From positions 620,001 to 684,000 of the forward strand of contig CATNEN010000013.1 of the NCBI GenBank assembly GCA_950097015.1: a stretch of 64,000 nucleotides of DNA, in the 5' to 3' direction. This DNA is from Macrostomum hystrix (lineage: Eukaryota; Platyhelminthes; Macrostomidae). Below are positions 9,649-21,225 of this stretch, one piece after another (the first letter of the stretch is position 1; each line of letters begins with the position of its first letter). Position numbers and translations under genes: made by a program. The notes under the pieces are model-generated. The model worked only from the letters and a program-made list of their open reading frames with translations, ran no database searches and was not told the DNA's origin.

Positions 9649-12238
9649 CTCTCCTCCTCCCTCTCACCCACTCTCTCCTCCTCCCTCTCACCCACTCTCT
9701 CCTCCTCCCTCTCACTCACTCTCTCCTCCTCCCTCTCACCCACTCTCTCCTCCTCCCTCTCACCCACTCTCTCCTCCTCCCTCTCACCCACTCTCTCCTC
9801 CTCCCTCTCACCCACTCTCTCCTCCTCCCTCTCACCCACTCTCTCCTCCTCCCTCTCACCCACTCTCTCCTCCCTCTCACCCACTCTCTCCTCCTCCCTC
9901 TCACCCACTCTCTCCTCCTCCCTCTCACCCACTCTCTCCTCCTCCCTCTCACCCACTCTCTCCTCCTCCCTCTCACCCACTCTCTCCTCCTCCCTCTCAC
10001 CCACTCTCTCCTCCCTCTCACCCACTCTCTCCTCCTCCCTCTCACCCACTCTCTCCTCCCTCTCACCCACTCTCTCCTCCCTCTCACCCACTCTCTCCTC
10101 CTCCCTCTCACCCACTCTCTCCTCCTCCCTCTCACCCACTCTCTCCTCCCTCTCACCCACTCTCTCCTCCTCCCTCTCACCCACTCTCTCCTCCCTCTCA
10201 CCCACTCTCTCCTCCTCCCTCTCACCCACTCTCTCCTCCTCCCTCTCACCCACTCTCTCCTCCTCCCTCTCACCCACTCTCTCCTCCTCCCTCTCACCCA
10301 CTCTCTCCTCCCTCTCACCCACTCTCTCCTCCTCCCTCTCACCCACTCTCTCCTCCTCCCTCTCACCCACTCTCTCCTCCTCCCTCTCACCCACTCTCTC
10401 CTCCTCCCTCTCACCCACTCTCTCCTCCCTCTCACCCACTCTCTCCTCCTCCCTCTCACCCACTCTCTCCTCCTCCCTCTCACCCACTCTCTCCTCCTCC
10501 CTCTCACCCACTCTCTCCTCCTCCCTCTCACCCACTCTCTCCTCCCTCTCACCCACTCTCTTCTCCTCCCTCTCACCCACTCTCTCCTCCTCCCTCTCAC
10601 CCACTCTCTCCTCCCTCTCACCCACTCTCTTCTCCTCCCTCTCACCCACTCTCTCCTCCTCCCTCTCACCCACTCTCTCCTCCTCCCTCTCACCCAATCT
10701 CTCCTCCTCCCTCTCACCCACTCTCTCCTCCTCCCTCTCACCCACTCTCTCCTCCTCCCTCTCACCCACTCTCTCCTCCTCCCTCTCACCCACTCTCTCC
10801 TCCTCCCTCTCACCCACTCTCTCCTCCTCCCTCTCACCCACTCTCTCCTCCTCCCTCTCACCCACTCTCTCCTCCCTCTCACCCACTCTCTCCTCCTCCC
10901 TCTCACCCACTCTCTCCTCCTCCCTCTCACCCACTCTCTCCTCCTCCCTCTCACCCACTCTCTCCTCCTCCCTCTCACCCACTCTCTCCTCCTCCCTCTC
11001 ACCCACTCTCTCCTCCTCCCTCTCACCCACTCTCTCCTCCTCCCTGTCACCCACTCTCTCCTCCTCCCTCTCACCCACTCTCTCCTCCCTCTCACCCACT
11101 CTCTCCTCCTCCCTCTCACCCACTCTCTCCTCCTCCCTCTCACCCACTCTCTCCTCCTCCCTCTCACCCACTCTCTCCTCCTCCCTCTCACCCACTCTCT
11201 CCTCCTCCCTCTCACCCACTCTCTCCTCCTCCCTCTCACCCACTCTCTCCTCCTCCCTCTCACCCACTCTCTCCTCCCTCTCACCCACTCTCTCCTCCTC
11301 CCTCTCACCCACTCTCTCCTCCTCCCTCTCACCCACTCTCTCCTCCTCCCTCTCACCCACTCTCTCCTCCTCCCTCTCACCCACTCTCTCCTCCTCCCTC
11401 TCACCCACTCTCTCCTCCTCCCTCTCACCCACTCTCTCCTCCTCCCTCTCACCCACTCTCTCCTCCTCCCTCTCACCCACTCTCTCCTCCCTCTCACCCA
11501 CTCTCTCCTCCTCCCTCTCACCCACTCTCTCCTCCTCCCTCTCACCCACTCTCTCCTCCTCCCTCTCACCCACTCTCTCCTCCTCCCTCTCACCCACTCT
11601 CTCCTCCCTCTCACCCACTCTCTCCTCCTCCCTCTCACCCACTCTCTCCTCCTCCCTCTCACCCACTCTCTCCTCCTCCCTCTCACCCACTCTCTCCTCC
11701 TCCCTCTCACCCACTCTCTCCTCCCTCTCACCCACTCTCTTCTCCTCCCTCTCACCCACTCTCTCCTCCTCCCTCTCACCCACTCTCTCCTCCCTCTCAC
11801 CCACTCTCTTCTCCTCCCTCTCACCCACTCTCTCCTCCTCCCTCTCACCCACTCTCTCCTCCTCCCTCTCACCCAATCTCTCCTCCTCCCTCTCACCCAC
11901 TCTCTCCTCCTCCCTCTCACCCACTCTCTCCTCCTCCCTCTCACCCACTCTCTCCTCCTCCCTCTCACCCACTCTCTCCTCCTCCCTCTCACCCACTCTC
12001 TCCTCCTCCCTCTCACCCACTCTCTCCTCCTCCCTCTCACCCACTCTCTCCTCCCTCTCACCCACTCTCTCCTCCTCCCTCTCACCCACTCTCTCCTCCT
12101 CCCTCTCACCCACTCTCTCCTCCTCCCTCTCACCCACTCTCTCCTCCTCCCTCTCACCCACTCTCTCCTCCTCCCTCTCACCCACTCTCTCCTCCTCCCT
12201 CTCACCCACTCTCTCCTCCTCCCTCTCACCCACTCTCT
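9649..12238. repeat. 24/21-bp polypyrimidine minisatellite, 2.6 kb
   Basis: About 110 copies of a unit with core CTCTCACCCACTCT and a CTCCTCCTCC spacer (24 bp) or CTCCTCC spacer (21 bp). One strand is almost pure pyrimidine. Both lengths are multiples of 3, so two minus-strand frames of about 850-860 residues stay open; they are artefacts. Rare variants mark an internal duplication with an offset of 1179 bp (10561 and 11740; 10696 and 11875). Confidence 0.97.
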
Positions 12239-12588
12239 AACGGACACACATCCTTCCATCCGTCATTCTATTTCCTATCCGCTTCGTATTAAGCGTTCAT
12301 GCACAGGTGGCATTCACAGGTAATTTGGCTATCAACAGTCAGTGAAATTCATTTCGCTAGCGTCGTATATTTGTTTATAGCTTAGGCACAGATCGCATCT
12401 ATTGGTGCTGTTTAACACGGAACATTCATTTTAGTTACTGCTTGTTTTCCAACTTTAATTAAGAATTGTCAACCGTTAGCTGATTTCTAGTAAAGATAAG
12501 GCTTAGAAAAATAATTTTCGATTAGTCCGAAACGTGAATTGTCATTGAGTTGAAAAAGGTGCGAAATTACGAGTTCAGATAATAAAAG
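12239..12588. other. intergenic, nothing recognised
   Basis: AT-rich unique sequence between the polypyrimidine array and a SINE. No feature could be supported. Confidence 0.4.
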
Positions 12589-12589
12589 G

Positions 12590-12941
12590 TAAAGCCTAAT
12601 AGCAAGTGGTTAGAGTGTCGAGCTTACGACTAGAAGGTCGCGAGTTCGATTCCCGACCTCCACTGAAAAATGGTGCCCTTTAGCAAGACACTTAACTCTG
12701 CATAGCTTCAGTTCACCCAGCTGTTAAATGGGTATTTGGGGTGGGTGTGGCGTCCCCCCAGTCCATGGACTGAACAGCCGTTATTTGGGGTGGGTGTGGC
12801 GTCCCCCCCCAGTCCATGGACTGAACAGCCGTACGCAGCCTTCAGATGCGATGCGCTAAAGCTGCGGCTGTGGTGTCGGCTGCACATCTGGCCCGATTTG
12901 GCCAGGTGTAATCAATTATTATTATTATTATTATTATTATT
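12590..12941 (+). mobile_element. SINE family 1, full copy
   Basis: tRNA-derived SINE. The head carries an A-box-like GTGGTTAGAGTGTCG and a B-box-like GAGTTCGATTCCCG. The body holds CACCCAGCTGTTAAATGGGT and CCAGTCCATGGACTGAACAG, and the 3' end is GGTGTAATCAATT plus an (ATT)n tail. This copy has a local duplication of the GGGTGGGTGTGGCGTCCCC to CCGT segment (about 12732-12835) that other copies lack. Confidence 0.9.
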
Positions 12942-14094
12942 GAAAGTAAAGCAAAATATTGTTTAGCCATTGTGTGACACAGCTAAATATAGCTACAAAG
13001 AATTGAGCACTTATGAAAATAACAATAAAGAAATAATGAGAATTAGTCAGTAATGATAACGGCAAATTAAGTGTCGTAATTTTTGTCTGAAGCAAGTGTT
13101 TAAAGAACTCGTAAATTTAGTTCAGCGCCAATAAAACTTCGCCATTCCTTTTGTATGTTTTCACAATCCAAACTTAGAAATAGCGTCTAAAGAAAATTGA
13201 AAGTTGTAAATTTTCCGCTGTCTTCTAGAAGATGACGGTATTTTTATCTAGCTATGAAATCTCCGAGAACTAAATCCTTCATTTTTGCATCGCCTCGAAC
13301 ATCGGCAATGCACCGCTCTAGAACAAATTATAACAAGAAACACCCCGCTGTGCTGATGGAGCCCTTGCATTCATTTCCTAGTTGATTTGTTGTCTTCTTT
13401 TCAAAGAAAGATTTCCGTGTTCTGATCTCTTATCTATCTTCGTTCAAAAGTTTCTGCGGCTTACATGTAAAACCGAGTGGCAATAAGCTGTAGGGATTTC
13501 CTCTCTAAAGTCTTTGGACAATATTGAAGGGGCTGTAAGAAAGATTCAAGGTCTTTGGACAAATTGATTATTTCGCATGACTGATTGCTTATAAGACCGT
13601 ACAGTTTTGCCCTCTCTACAACAGCTTCTGGGCCGCATTGCGGAACGCACAGATCCGTGAGAATTACCCTTTTTTTCTTTTCTCTCTTGCCTTTCTTAAG
13701 CTGCTTTTAACATTGGATCATTGTTATGTGGTTGCAAGTGATATTCAATTTGTTATATCGGATTACCAGCAGCAAGTTTTAGCCCAGCTTATTCAGTTAT
13801 AGGACACAATGTCTTATAAGTGGGCCAGTTTCATGGAGTTGAAACTTTGTACAGAAATATTTGTTTTGTTAGCAGAACTGTGTGCTGTACATTTCATTTG
13901 AAGCATAAATCAAGCTTTGTCAATCATCTATAGTTGATTTTAGTAACGGAATAATATGAAAGCTTACACGCTTGACATATTGACACTGAAACATTGATAT
14001 TGAATTATAACGAGCCGTAGCTTACAGGGATAAATTGTACCACTCAAGAAAATACGTATTGTACTTTCATGACAGTTTAAAGTTTTTCAAGGCA
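12942..14094. other. intergenic, nothing recognised
   Basis: AT-rich unique DNA. No coding frame with plausible splice sites and no repeats beyond short A/T runs were seen. Confidence 0.4.
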
Positions 14095-14925
14095 ATGAAT
14101 CTTGCTGCGATTACTCTGCTACGATTCCTTAACTGCCTCCTGCTATGATTCCTGATACTGTTCCTGCCACTATTCCTTAACTGCCTCCTGCTACGATTCC
14201 TTAACTGCCTCCTGCTACGATTCCTGAACTGCGTCCTGCTACGATTCCTGAACTGCGTCCTGCTACGATTCCTGAAACTGTTCCTGCTACGATTCCAGAA
14301 CTGCATCCTGCTACGATTCCTGAAACTGTTCCTGCTACGATTCCTGAACTGCGTCCTGCTACGATTCCTGAAACTGTTCCTGCTACGATTCCTGAACTGC
14401 GTCCTGCTACGATTTCTGAAACTGTTCCTGCTACGATTCCTGAACTGCGTCCTGCTACGATTCCTGAAACTGTTCCTGCTACGATTCCTGAACTGCGTCC
14501 TGCTACGATTCCTTAACTGCCTCCTGCTACGATTCACTGAAACAGTTCCTGCTACGATTCACTGAAACATTTCCTGCTACGATTCACTGAAACAGTTCCT
14601 GCTACGATTCACTGAAACAGTTCCTGCTACGATTCACTGAAACAGTTCCTGCTACGATTCACTGAAACAGTTCCTGCTACGATTCCAGATTATTTTCCTG
14701 CGACGATTCCTGAAAAAATTCCTGCTACGATTCCTTAAACTGTTCCTGCAACGATTCCTGAACTGCCTCCTGCTACGATTCCTGATACTGTTCCTGCTAC
14801 GATTCCTGATACTGTTCCTGCTACGATTCCTGATACTGTTCCTGCTGCGATTCCTGATGTTGTTCGTGCTGCGATTCCTGATTTAGCTTTGATACGGATC
14901 CTGATTATCTTCCTGCTACGAGTCT
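14095..14925. repeat. 24-bp minisatellite
   Basis: Units with core CCTGCTACGATTCCTGAA, alternating between ACTGCGT and ACTGTT endings, with an ACTGAAACAGTT subtype at 14532-14690. The minus frame of Arg/Asn/Ser octapeptides at 14067-14537 is an artefact of the 24-bp period. Confidence 0.93.
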
Positions 14926-15640
14926 TTGTGATAGTATTTCTTATTAGTTTTTTTTTTCATATTTGAAAGCACTAAAAGCACTAATGCACTGTATATTAAA
15001 TGAGCTAAATAACGTAGCAATGTTAATTTGTTAATTAATTCACCGAGTTGCTTTGTTGCCAAGGTGATGGCGAATAGCAAGAACTGAGCATCAAAAGGTT
15101 AGCTTAAAAATTGGCGTCACGCTGAATGAACTGAATTCTAATTTCATTGTAGTTTTCCCATTCCCAAAATAAAAGTTTCCGAAAGCAGCAGTGCGAGACC
15201 GCCTTTGATTTTATCCCAATTAACTTTCTCTGCCAGTTAGGTGTTAGTTGTCAAGTGGGGGTCAGAGTCAAGTTCACTGTGTTGTCAAATACGTCAAATT
15301 AAGTGCAAATGAGCATAAGGATTGCGAACAGGACAGAGGAAATCAAGGATTGATTCGACCCAGACTTCGTACAATTCAACACACCGCAGTCGTGAAGCCG
15401 TCAGCGTTGCGCAATCGGTCTGGCTACAAAAAACCTTTCAATGATTTGTAAGCCAAGCTCCTGTCAGATTCGCTTCTTCTTGAAAAGAATACGGCAATTA
15501 TTTTGCGATAAGAGAGTTAGATATCGATGAATTCATATCCGGCATTTCAGCTATCGAAAACTTTTCTGATACAGCTGACTGCTGAGAACTGGAAAAATAT
15601 TGCATAGGGTAAGAAGAACGGAAGGTTTGAAAGGTTTGAA
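14926..15640. other. intergenic, nothing recognised
   Basis: Unique sequence. A 67-codon plus frame at 15248-15451 opens with TTG and matches nothing I know, so it is not called. Confidence 0.35.
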
Positions 15641-15649
15641 AAGGTTTGA

Positions 15650-17860
15650 AAGTCAAGGTTCGGGAGAACGAGAAAGAGGGGTAGAGGAGAACGAGAAATA
15701 GGGGTAGAGGAGAATCAGAAATAGGGTAGAGGAGAACGAGAAAGAGGGGTAGAGGAGAACGGGAAATAGGGGTAGAGGAGAATCAGAAATAGGGTAGAGG
15801 AGAACGAGAAAGAGGGGTAGAGGAGAATCAGAAATAGGGTAGAGGAGAATCAGAAATAGGGTAGAGGATAATCAGAAATAGGGTAGAGGAGAATCAGAAA
15901 TAGGGTAGAGGAGAATCAGAAATAGGGTAGAGGAGAATCAGAAATAGGGTAGAGGAGAATCAGAAATAGGGTTTAGGAGAATCAGAAATAGGGTAAAGGA
16001 GAATCAGAAATAGGGTAGAGGAGAATCAGAAATAGGGTAGAGGAGAATCAGAAATAGGGTAGAGGAGAATCAGAAATAGGGTAGTGGAGAATCAGAAATA
16101 GGGTAGTGGAGAATCAGAAATAGGGTAGAGGAGAATCAGAAATAGGGTAGAGGAGACGAGAAATAGGGTTTAGGAGAATCAGAAATAGGGTAGAGGAGAA
16201 TCAGAAATAGGGTAAAGGAGAATCAGAAATAGGGTAGAGGAGAATCAGAAATAGGGTAGAGGAGACGAGAAATAGGGTTTAGGAGAATCAGAAATAGGGT
16301 AGAGGAGAATCAGAAATAGGGTAAAGGAGAATCAGAAATAGGGTAGAGGAGAATCAGAAATAGGGTAAAGGAGAATCAGAAATAGGGTAAAGGAGAATCA
16401 GAAATAGGGTAGTGGAGAATCAGAAATAGGGTAGTGGAGAATCAGAAATAGGGTAGAGGAGAATCAGAAATAGGGTAGAGGAGAATCAGAAATAGGGTAG
16501 AGGAGAATCAGAAATAGGGTAGAGGAGAATCAGAAATAGGGTAGTGGAGAATCAGAAATAGGGTAGAGGAGAATCAGAAATAGGGTAGTGGAGAATCAGA
16601 AATAGGGTAGAGGAGAATCAGAAATAGGGTAGAGGAGACGAGAAATAGGGTTTAGGAGAATCAGAAATAGGGTAGAGGAGAATCAGAAATAGGGTAAAGG
16701 AGAATCAGAAATAGGGTAGAGGAGAATCAGAAATAGGGTAGAGGAGAATCAGAAATAGGGTAGAGGAGAATCAGAAATAGGGTAGTGGAGAATCAGAAAT
16801 AGGGTAGTGGAGAATCAGAAATAGGGTAGAGGAGAATCAGAAATAGGGTAGAGGAGACGAGAAATAGGGTTTAGGAGAATCAGAAATAGGGTAGAGGAGA
16901 ATCAGAAATAGGGTAAAGGAGAATCAGAAATAGGGTAGAGGAGAATCAGAAATAGGGTAGAGGAGAATCAGAAATAGGGTAGAGGAGAATCAGAAATAGG
17001 GTAGTGGAGAATCAGAAATAGGGTAGTGGAGAATCAGAAATAGGGTAGAGGAGAATCAGAAATAGGGTAGAGGAGACGAGAAATAGGGTTTAGGAGAATC
17101 AGAAATAGGGTAGAGGAGAATCAGAAATAGGGTAAAGGAGAATCAGAAATAGGGTAGAGGAGAATCAGAAATAGGGTAGAGGAGACGAGAAATAGGGTTT
17201 AGGAGAATCAGAAATAGGGTAGAGGAGAATCAGAAATAGGGTAAAGGAGAATCAGAAATAGGGTAGAGGAGAATCAGAAATAGGGTAAAGGAGAATCAGA
17301 AATAGGGTAAAGGAGAATCAGAAATAGGGTAGAGGAGAATCAGAAATAGGGTAGTGGAGAATCAGAAATAGGGTAGAGGAGAATCAGAAATAGGGTAGAG
17401 GAGAATCAGAAATAGGGTAGAGGAGAATCAGAAATAGGGTAGTGGAGAATCAGAAATAGGGTAGAGGAGAATCAGAAATAGGGTAGTGGAGAATCAGAAA
17501 TAGGGTAGAGGAGAATCAGAAATAGGGTAGAGGAGAATCAGAAATAGGGTAGAGGAGAATCAGAAATAGGGTAGTGGAGAATCAGAAATAGGGTAGAGGA
17601 GAATCAGAAATAGGGTAGAGGAGAATCAGAAATAGGGTAGAGGAGAAGGAGAAATGGGGTAGAGGAGAACGGAAAAGAGGGTAGATTGGAACGAGAAAGA
17701 GGGGTAGAGGAGAACGAGAAATAGGGTAGAGGAGAATCAGAAATAGGGTAGAGGAGACGAGAAGTTGGGGTAGATGATAACGAGAAATAGGGGTAGAGGA
17801 GAACGTGAAAGAGGGGTAGAGGAGAACGAGAAGTACAGGTAGAGGAGAATGAGAGATTTA
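15650..17860. repeat. 22-bp polypurine minisatellite, 2.2 kb
   Basis: About 100 copies with core AGAATCAGAAATAGGGTAG, purine-rich on the plus strand. A shorter variant, GAGACGAGAAATAGGGTTTAG, recurs near 16151, 16263, 16635, 16853, 17072 and 17183, marking higher-order duplication. The edges (15650-15800, 17640-17850) are more diverged and use GAGAACGAGAAAGAGGGGTA. Confidence 0.96.
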
Positions 17861-17996
17861 GCAAATTGTCAAGTTAAAATATAACCTGCTTGTCATTAAT
17901 CATGCTAAAATGAATCGTTGCATAACAATAGGAACGCATGTTCCGACTTCCAAGTAAGATTCTTCTTCACCACCCGAAACCATCGGCTAGTGCCGA

Positions 17997-18070
17997 CCAA
18001 TCAAAAGCGAGGACTTGTTTGGCGCGCCTCCATCGCCCCCAAATTCTCTTAGCTAGTGCTGCTATAAATA
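17997..18070 (+). promoter_or_regulatory. core promoter of the HAND-like bHLH gene
   Basis: CCAAT at 17997-18001, an E2F-like TTTGGCGC at 18018-18025 and TATAAATA at 18063-18070. A start about 30 bp past the TATA box would leave a leader of about 65 nt before the ATG at 18165. Seen by eye; spacing and order are typical of a TATA promoter. Confidence 0.6.
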
Positions 18071-18164
18071 GTGTCTGCCCACAGAAAACAGAAAAGCAGA
18101 AACCTATTGAAGGATAACACTTAACTGATCAGTTCTAATCAGTCTAACATTAGACAGTGTTGCT

Positions 18165-18188
18165 ATGTCAAAGGATTACCAAGGCTAT

Positions 18189-18221
<33 letters not shown>

Positions 18222-20755
18222 CAAATCATGAGCTGGTGTCAGCAACTAGAAGCAGATATTTCAATTCCTGAATTTGCATATTGGCACTCGACAATGTATG
18301 ACGAGGCTTCCCTGACACCGCCGCAGCAGCTGACGGCGACTGAATTCTGCTGCTGTTGCACCGACAACACAACTCAGCAGCAGCAGCTGCTGCCTCCGCA
18401 GCCAACTCCGCCGAGTCAGCCGCAGCTGCCAGCACCGCCGCCTCCGCCGCGTTCGCAACCGTCTCAAAAAGCTGTCAAGCCGATCAGACCTGTCTTTCAG
18501 CGCAGGTGAGAACTTTATTTTCAGATATTTTATATGCCTTACTAATGTAGTGTAAATGCTGACTGTTATGCCACTGACAGGAACTAGAGAAATGGCAGAT
18601 CTACTGACAGGAACTAGAGAAATGGCAGATCTACTGGCAGGAACTAGAGAAATGGCAGATCTACTGACAGGAACTAGAGAAATGGCAGATCTACTGACAG
18701 GAACTAGAGAAATGGCAGATCTACTGACAGGAACTAGAGAAATGGCAGATCTACTGACAGGAACTAGAGAAATGGCAGATCTACTGGCAGGAACTAGAGA
18801 AATGGCAGATCTACTGACAGGAACTAGAGAAATGGCAGATCTACTGACAGGAACTAGAGAAATGGCAGATCTACTGACAGGAACTAGAGAAATGGCAGAT
18901 CTACTGGCAGGAACTAGAGAAATGGCAGATCTACTGGCAGGAACTAGAGAAATGGCAGATCTACTGACAGGATCTTAGGAAATTACAGATCTACTAACAG
19001 GAACTTGGGAAACGACCGATCTTATTGATAGGAACTAGAGAAGTGGCAGATCAACTCACAGGAACTTAGGAAAAAACTGACATATTGACAGGAACTAGAG
19101 AACGGGCAGATCTACTGACAGGATCTACTGACAGTATAAGTCAGTAGTGACTCTTTGCCATTAGATATTGACTGACAGTATAGTTTTTGCTCTATTGTTT
19201 TGGTGATACAGAATGATTTTAAATAAAAGAACAGGTTAAAATGTGAAGTTATGCCATTCAAAGAAGGCCAATTTGTTATTCCGAATTAATGTTGCCAGGG
19301 AGCACAGGCGCACGGAGACACTGAACCGAGCTTTCGACTGCTTGCGCAACTGCATTCCGCACATACCGCGCGACACCAAGCTGAGCAAAAAGCGCATTCT
19401 GCAGCTGGCCATTCAGTACATTGGCTCGCTCAACAGCATGCTGGACTGCGAGCCTGAGCAGTCGGCTGATCTGGTGAGTCACCGTTTGAGTGTCTGCTCA
19501 AACTCTCTTAGCTACGTATAGAAATTCAGTTTTAGTAATCTAATCAATCAAACCTTGTTTTTAATTCGGTCAAACCGTGTGTCAGCTATCTACTCAAACC
19601 CTGGTATCAATCTATTCAAACCCTGCTATCAATCTACTCAAACCCTGGTATCAATCTACTCAAACCCTGGTATCAATCTACTCAAACCCTGCTATCAATC
19701 TACTCAAACCCTGCAATCAATCTATTCAAACCCTCCAATCAATCTACTCAAACCCTGCTATCAATCTACTCAAACCCTGCAATCAATCTATTCAAACCCT
19801 CCAATCAATCTACTCAAACCCTCCAATCAATCTACTCAAACCCTCCGATCAATCTACTCAAACCCTGCTATCAATCTACTAAAAACCTGCTATCAATCTA
19901 CTCAAACCCTGGTATCAATCTACTCAAACCCTGGTATCAATCTAGTCAAACCCTGCAATCAATCTACTCAAACCCTGGTATCAATCTACTCAAACCCTGG
20001 TATCAATCTACTCAAACCCTGGCATCAATCTACTCAAACCCTGGTATCAATCTACTCAAACCCTGGTATCAATCTAGTCAAACCCTGCAATCAATCTACT
20101 CAAACCCTGCTATCAATCTACTCAAACCCTGGTATCAATCTACTCAAACCCTGGTATCAATCTACTCAAACCCTGCTATCAATCTACTCAAACCCTGGTA
20201 TCAATCTACTCAAACCCTGCTATCAATCTACTCAAAACCTGCTATCAATCTACTCAAACCCTGGTATCAATCTACTCAAACCCTGGTATCAATCTACTCA
20301 AACCCTGGTATCAATCTACTCAAACCCTGGTATCAATCTACTCAAACCCTGGTATCAATCTACTCAAACCCTGGTATCAATCTACTCAAACCCTGCTATC
20401 AATCTACTAAAAACCTGCTATCAATCTACTCAAACCCTGGTATCAATCTACTCAAACCCTGGTATCAATCTACTCAAACCCTGGTATCAATCTACTCAAA
20501 CCCTGGTATCAATCTACTCAAACCCTGGTATCAATCTACTCAAACCCTGCTATCAATCTACTCAAAACCTGCTATCAATCTACTGAAACCCTGGTATCAT
20601 ATACTCAAAACCTGCTATTAATATAGTCTTGGTAACTTGGTAATATGGTCAGACTCCAAAGCCGCTCTAGGAACATTTATTATTTCAGTAAGCAAAGTTT
20701 AAAAAAAAGAAACTTTTTATTTCTGTAGGATCCTACTTTCAGTAGTATTGGGTAA
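18165..20755 (+). CDS. bHLH transcription factor, HAND-like
   Basis: Nuclear DNA-binding regulator that should bind E-boxes as a dimer. Three exons give 180 residues: 18165-18505, 19299-19473 and 20729-20755 (stop 20753-20755). Junctions are CGCAG/GTGAGA, TTGCCAG/GGAGC, GATCTG/GTGAGT and TTCTGTAG/GATCC, and the frame joins cleanly. Exon 1 encodes a polyQ run (residues 9-20), a CCCC cluster and a Pro/Gln-rich stretch. The bHLH begins at the exon 1/2 join: basic QRREHRRTETLN keeps the E-box-contact Glu, helix 1 NRAFDCLRNCIP, loop PRDTKLSK, helix 2 ILQLAIQYIGSL. CIP-x-x-P-x-DTKLSK points to HAND; the end of helix 2 also resembles HEN/TAL proteins, so the subfamily is less certain. The third exon adds only eight residues. 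Intron 1 holds a 30-bp array and intron 2 a 22-bp array. Confidence 0.8.
18572..18977. repeat. 30-bp minisatellite in intron 1 of the HAND-like gene
   Basis: About 13 near-identical head-to-tail copies with core GGAACTAGAGAAATGGCAG joined by ATCTACTGACA or ATCTACTGGCA. Homogeneity suggests recent expansion. Diverged copies continue to about 19130. The 140-residue frame over it (TGTREMADLL repeat) is intronic and an artefact. Confidence 0.95.
19583..20630. repeat. 22-bp minisatellite in intron 2 of the HAND-like gene
   Basis: About 47 copies with core TCTACTCAAACCCTGGTATC; the GG/GC/CC position varies (GGTAT, GCTAT, GCAAT, CCAAT). It occupies most of the 1255-bp intron 19474-20728. The 343-residue frame is an artefact. 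Confidence 0.95.
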
Positions 20756-21225
20756 CAGTTCGAGTCAATTTATTTTAATAAAACATCTAACTTGCATACC
20801 TAATGATTTTCAAACTTCAGGCCTTCAAAATGCAAATCAACCAGTGACACCAAACTGCTGCTTGACCGGAGGCCAAACTGTTGAATGGTCAATTAACATG
20901 CTACTACTGCTTGTACTTGTAGCTTTGCCAAAGTAAAAATGCTTCCATTCTTTATTATTTAGCTTTGTTTATTTGCTTGTAAAATGCATCGCAAACTGAA
21001 ATATAATTGTGCTATGAAGTGCCCTATATTTCTTTGCACCGTTTTGCTTTTAAATTTAATTCTACAACTGGACTTATTTCATTAAATTATTAAGTACTGT
21101 CTAATAAGCAGTGCAAATCCTAAATTTCTAGAATGAAAAGTAAATTCTTTTCTGATTAAACAAGCTGAAAAACGTATATTATGGTCTACTTTTTTCCCAA
21201 TTCCTAAGCAATAAAATCTACATCT
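20756..21225 (+). other. 3' flank of the HAND-like gene
   Basis: AT-rich presumed 3' UTR and flank. AATAAA occurs at 20777-20782 and 21210-21215; the first is only about 20 bp past the stop, so the second is the likelier poly(A) signal. No other feature is seen. Confidence 0.4.

Noticed and set aside
9645-12259. Two minus-strand frames of 847-862 codons (Glu/Arg/Gly/Val repeats)
   Set aside because: They exist only because the array units are 24 and 21 bp. Two frames are open over the same DNA, there is no unique flanking coding sequence and no splice or promoter support.
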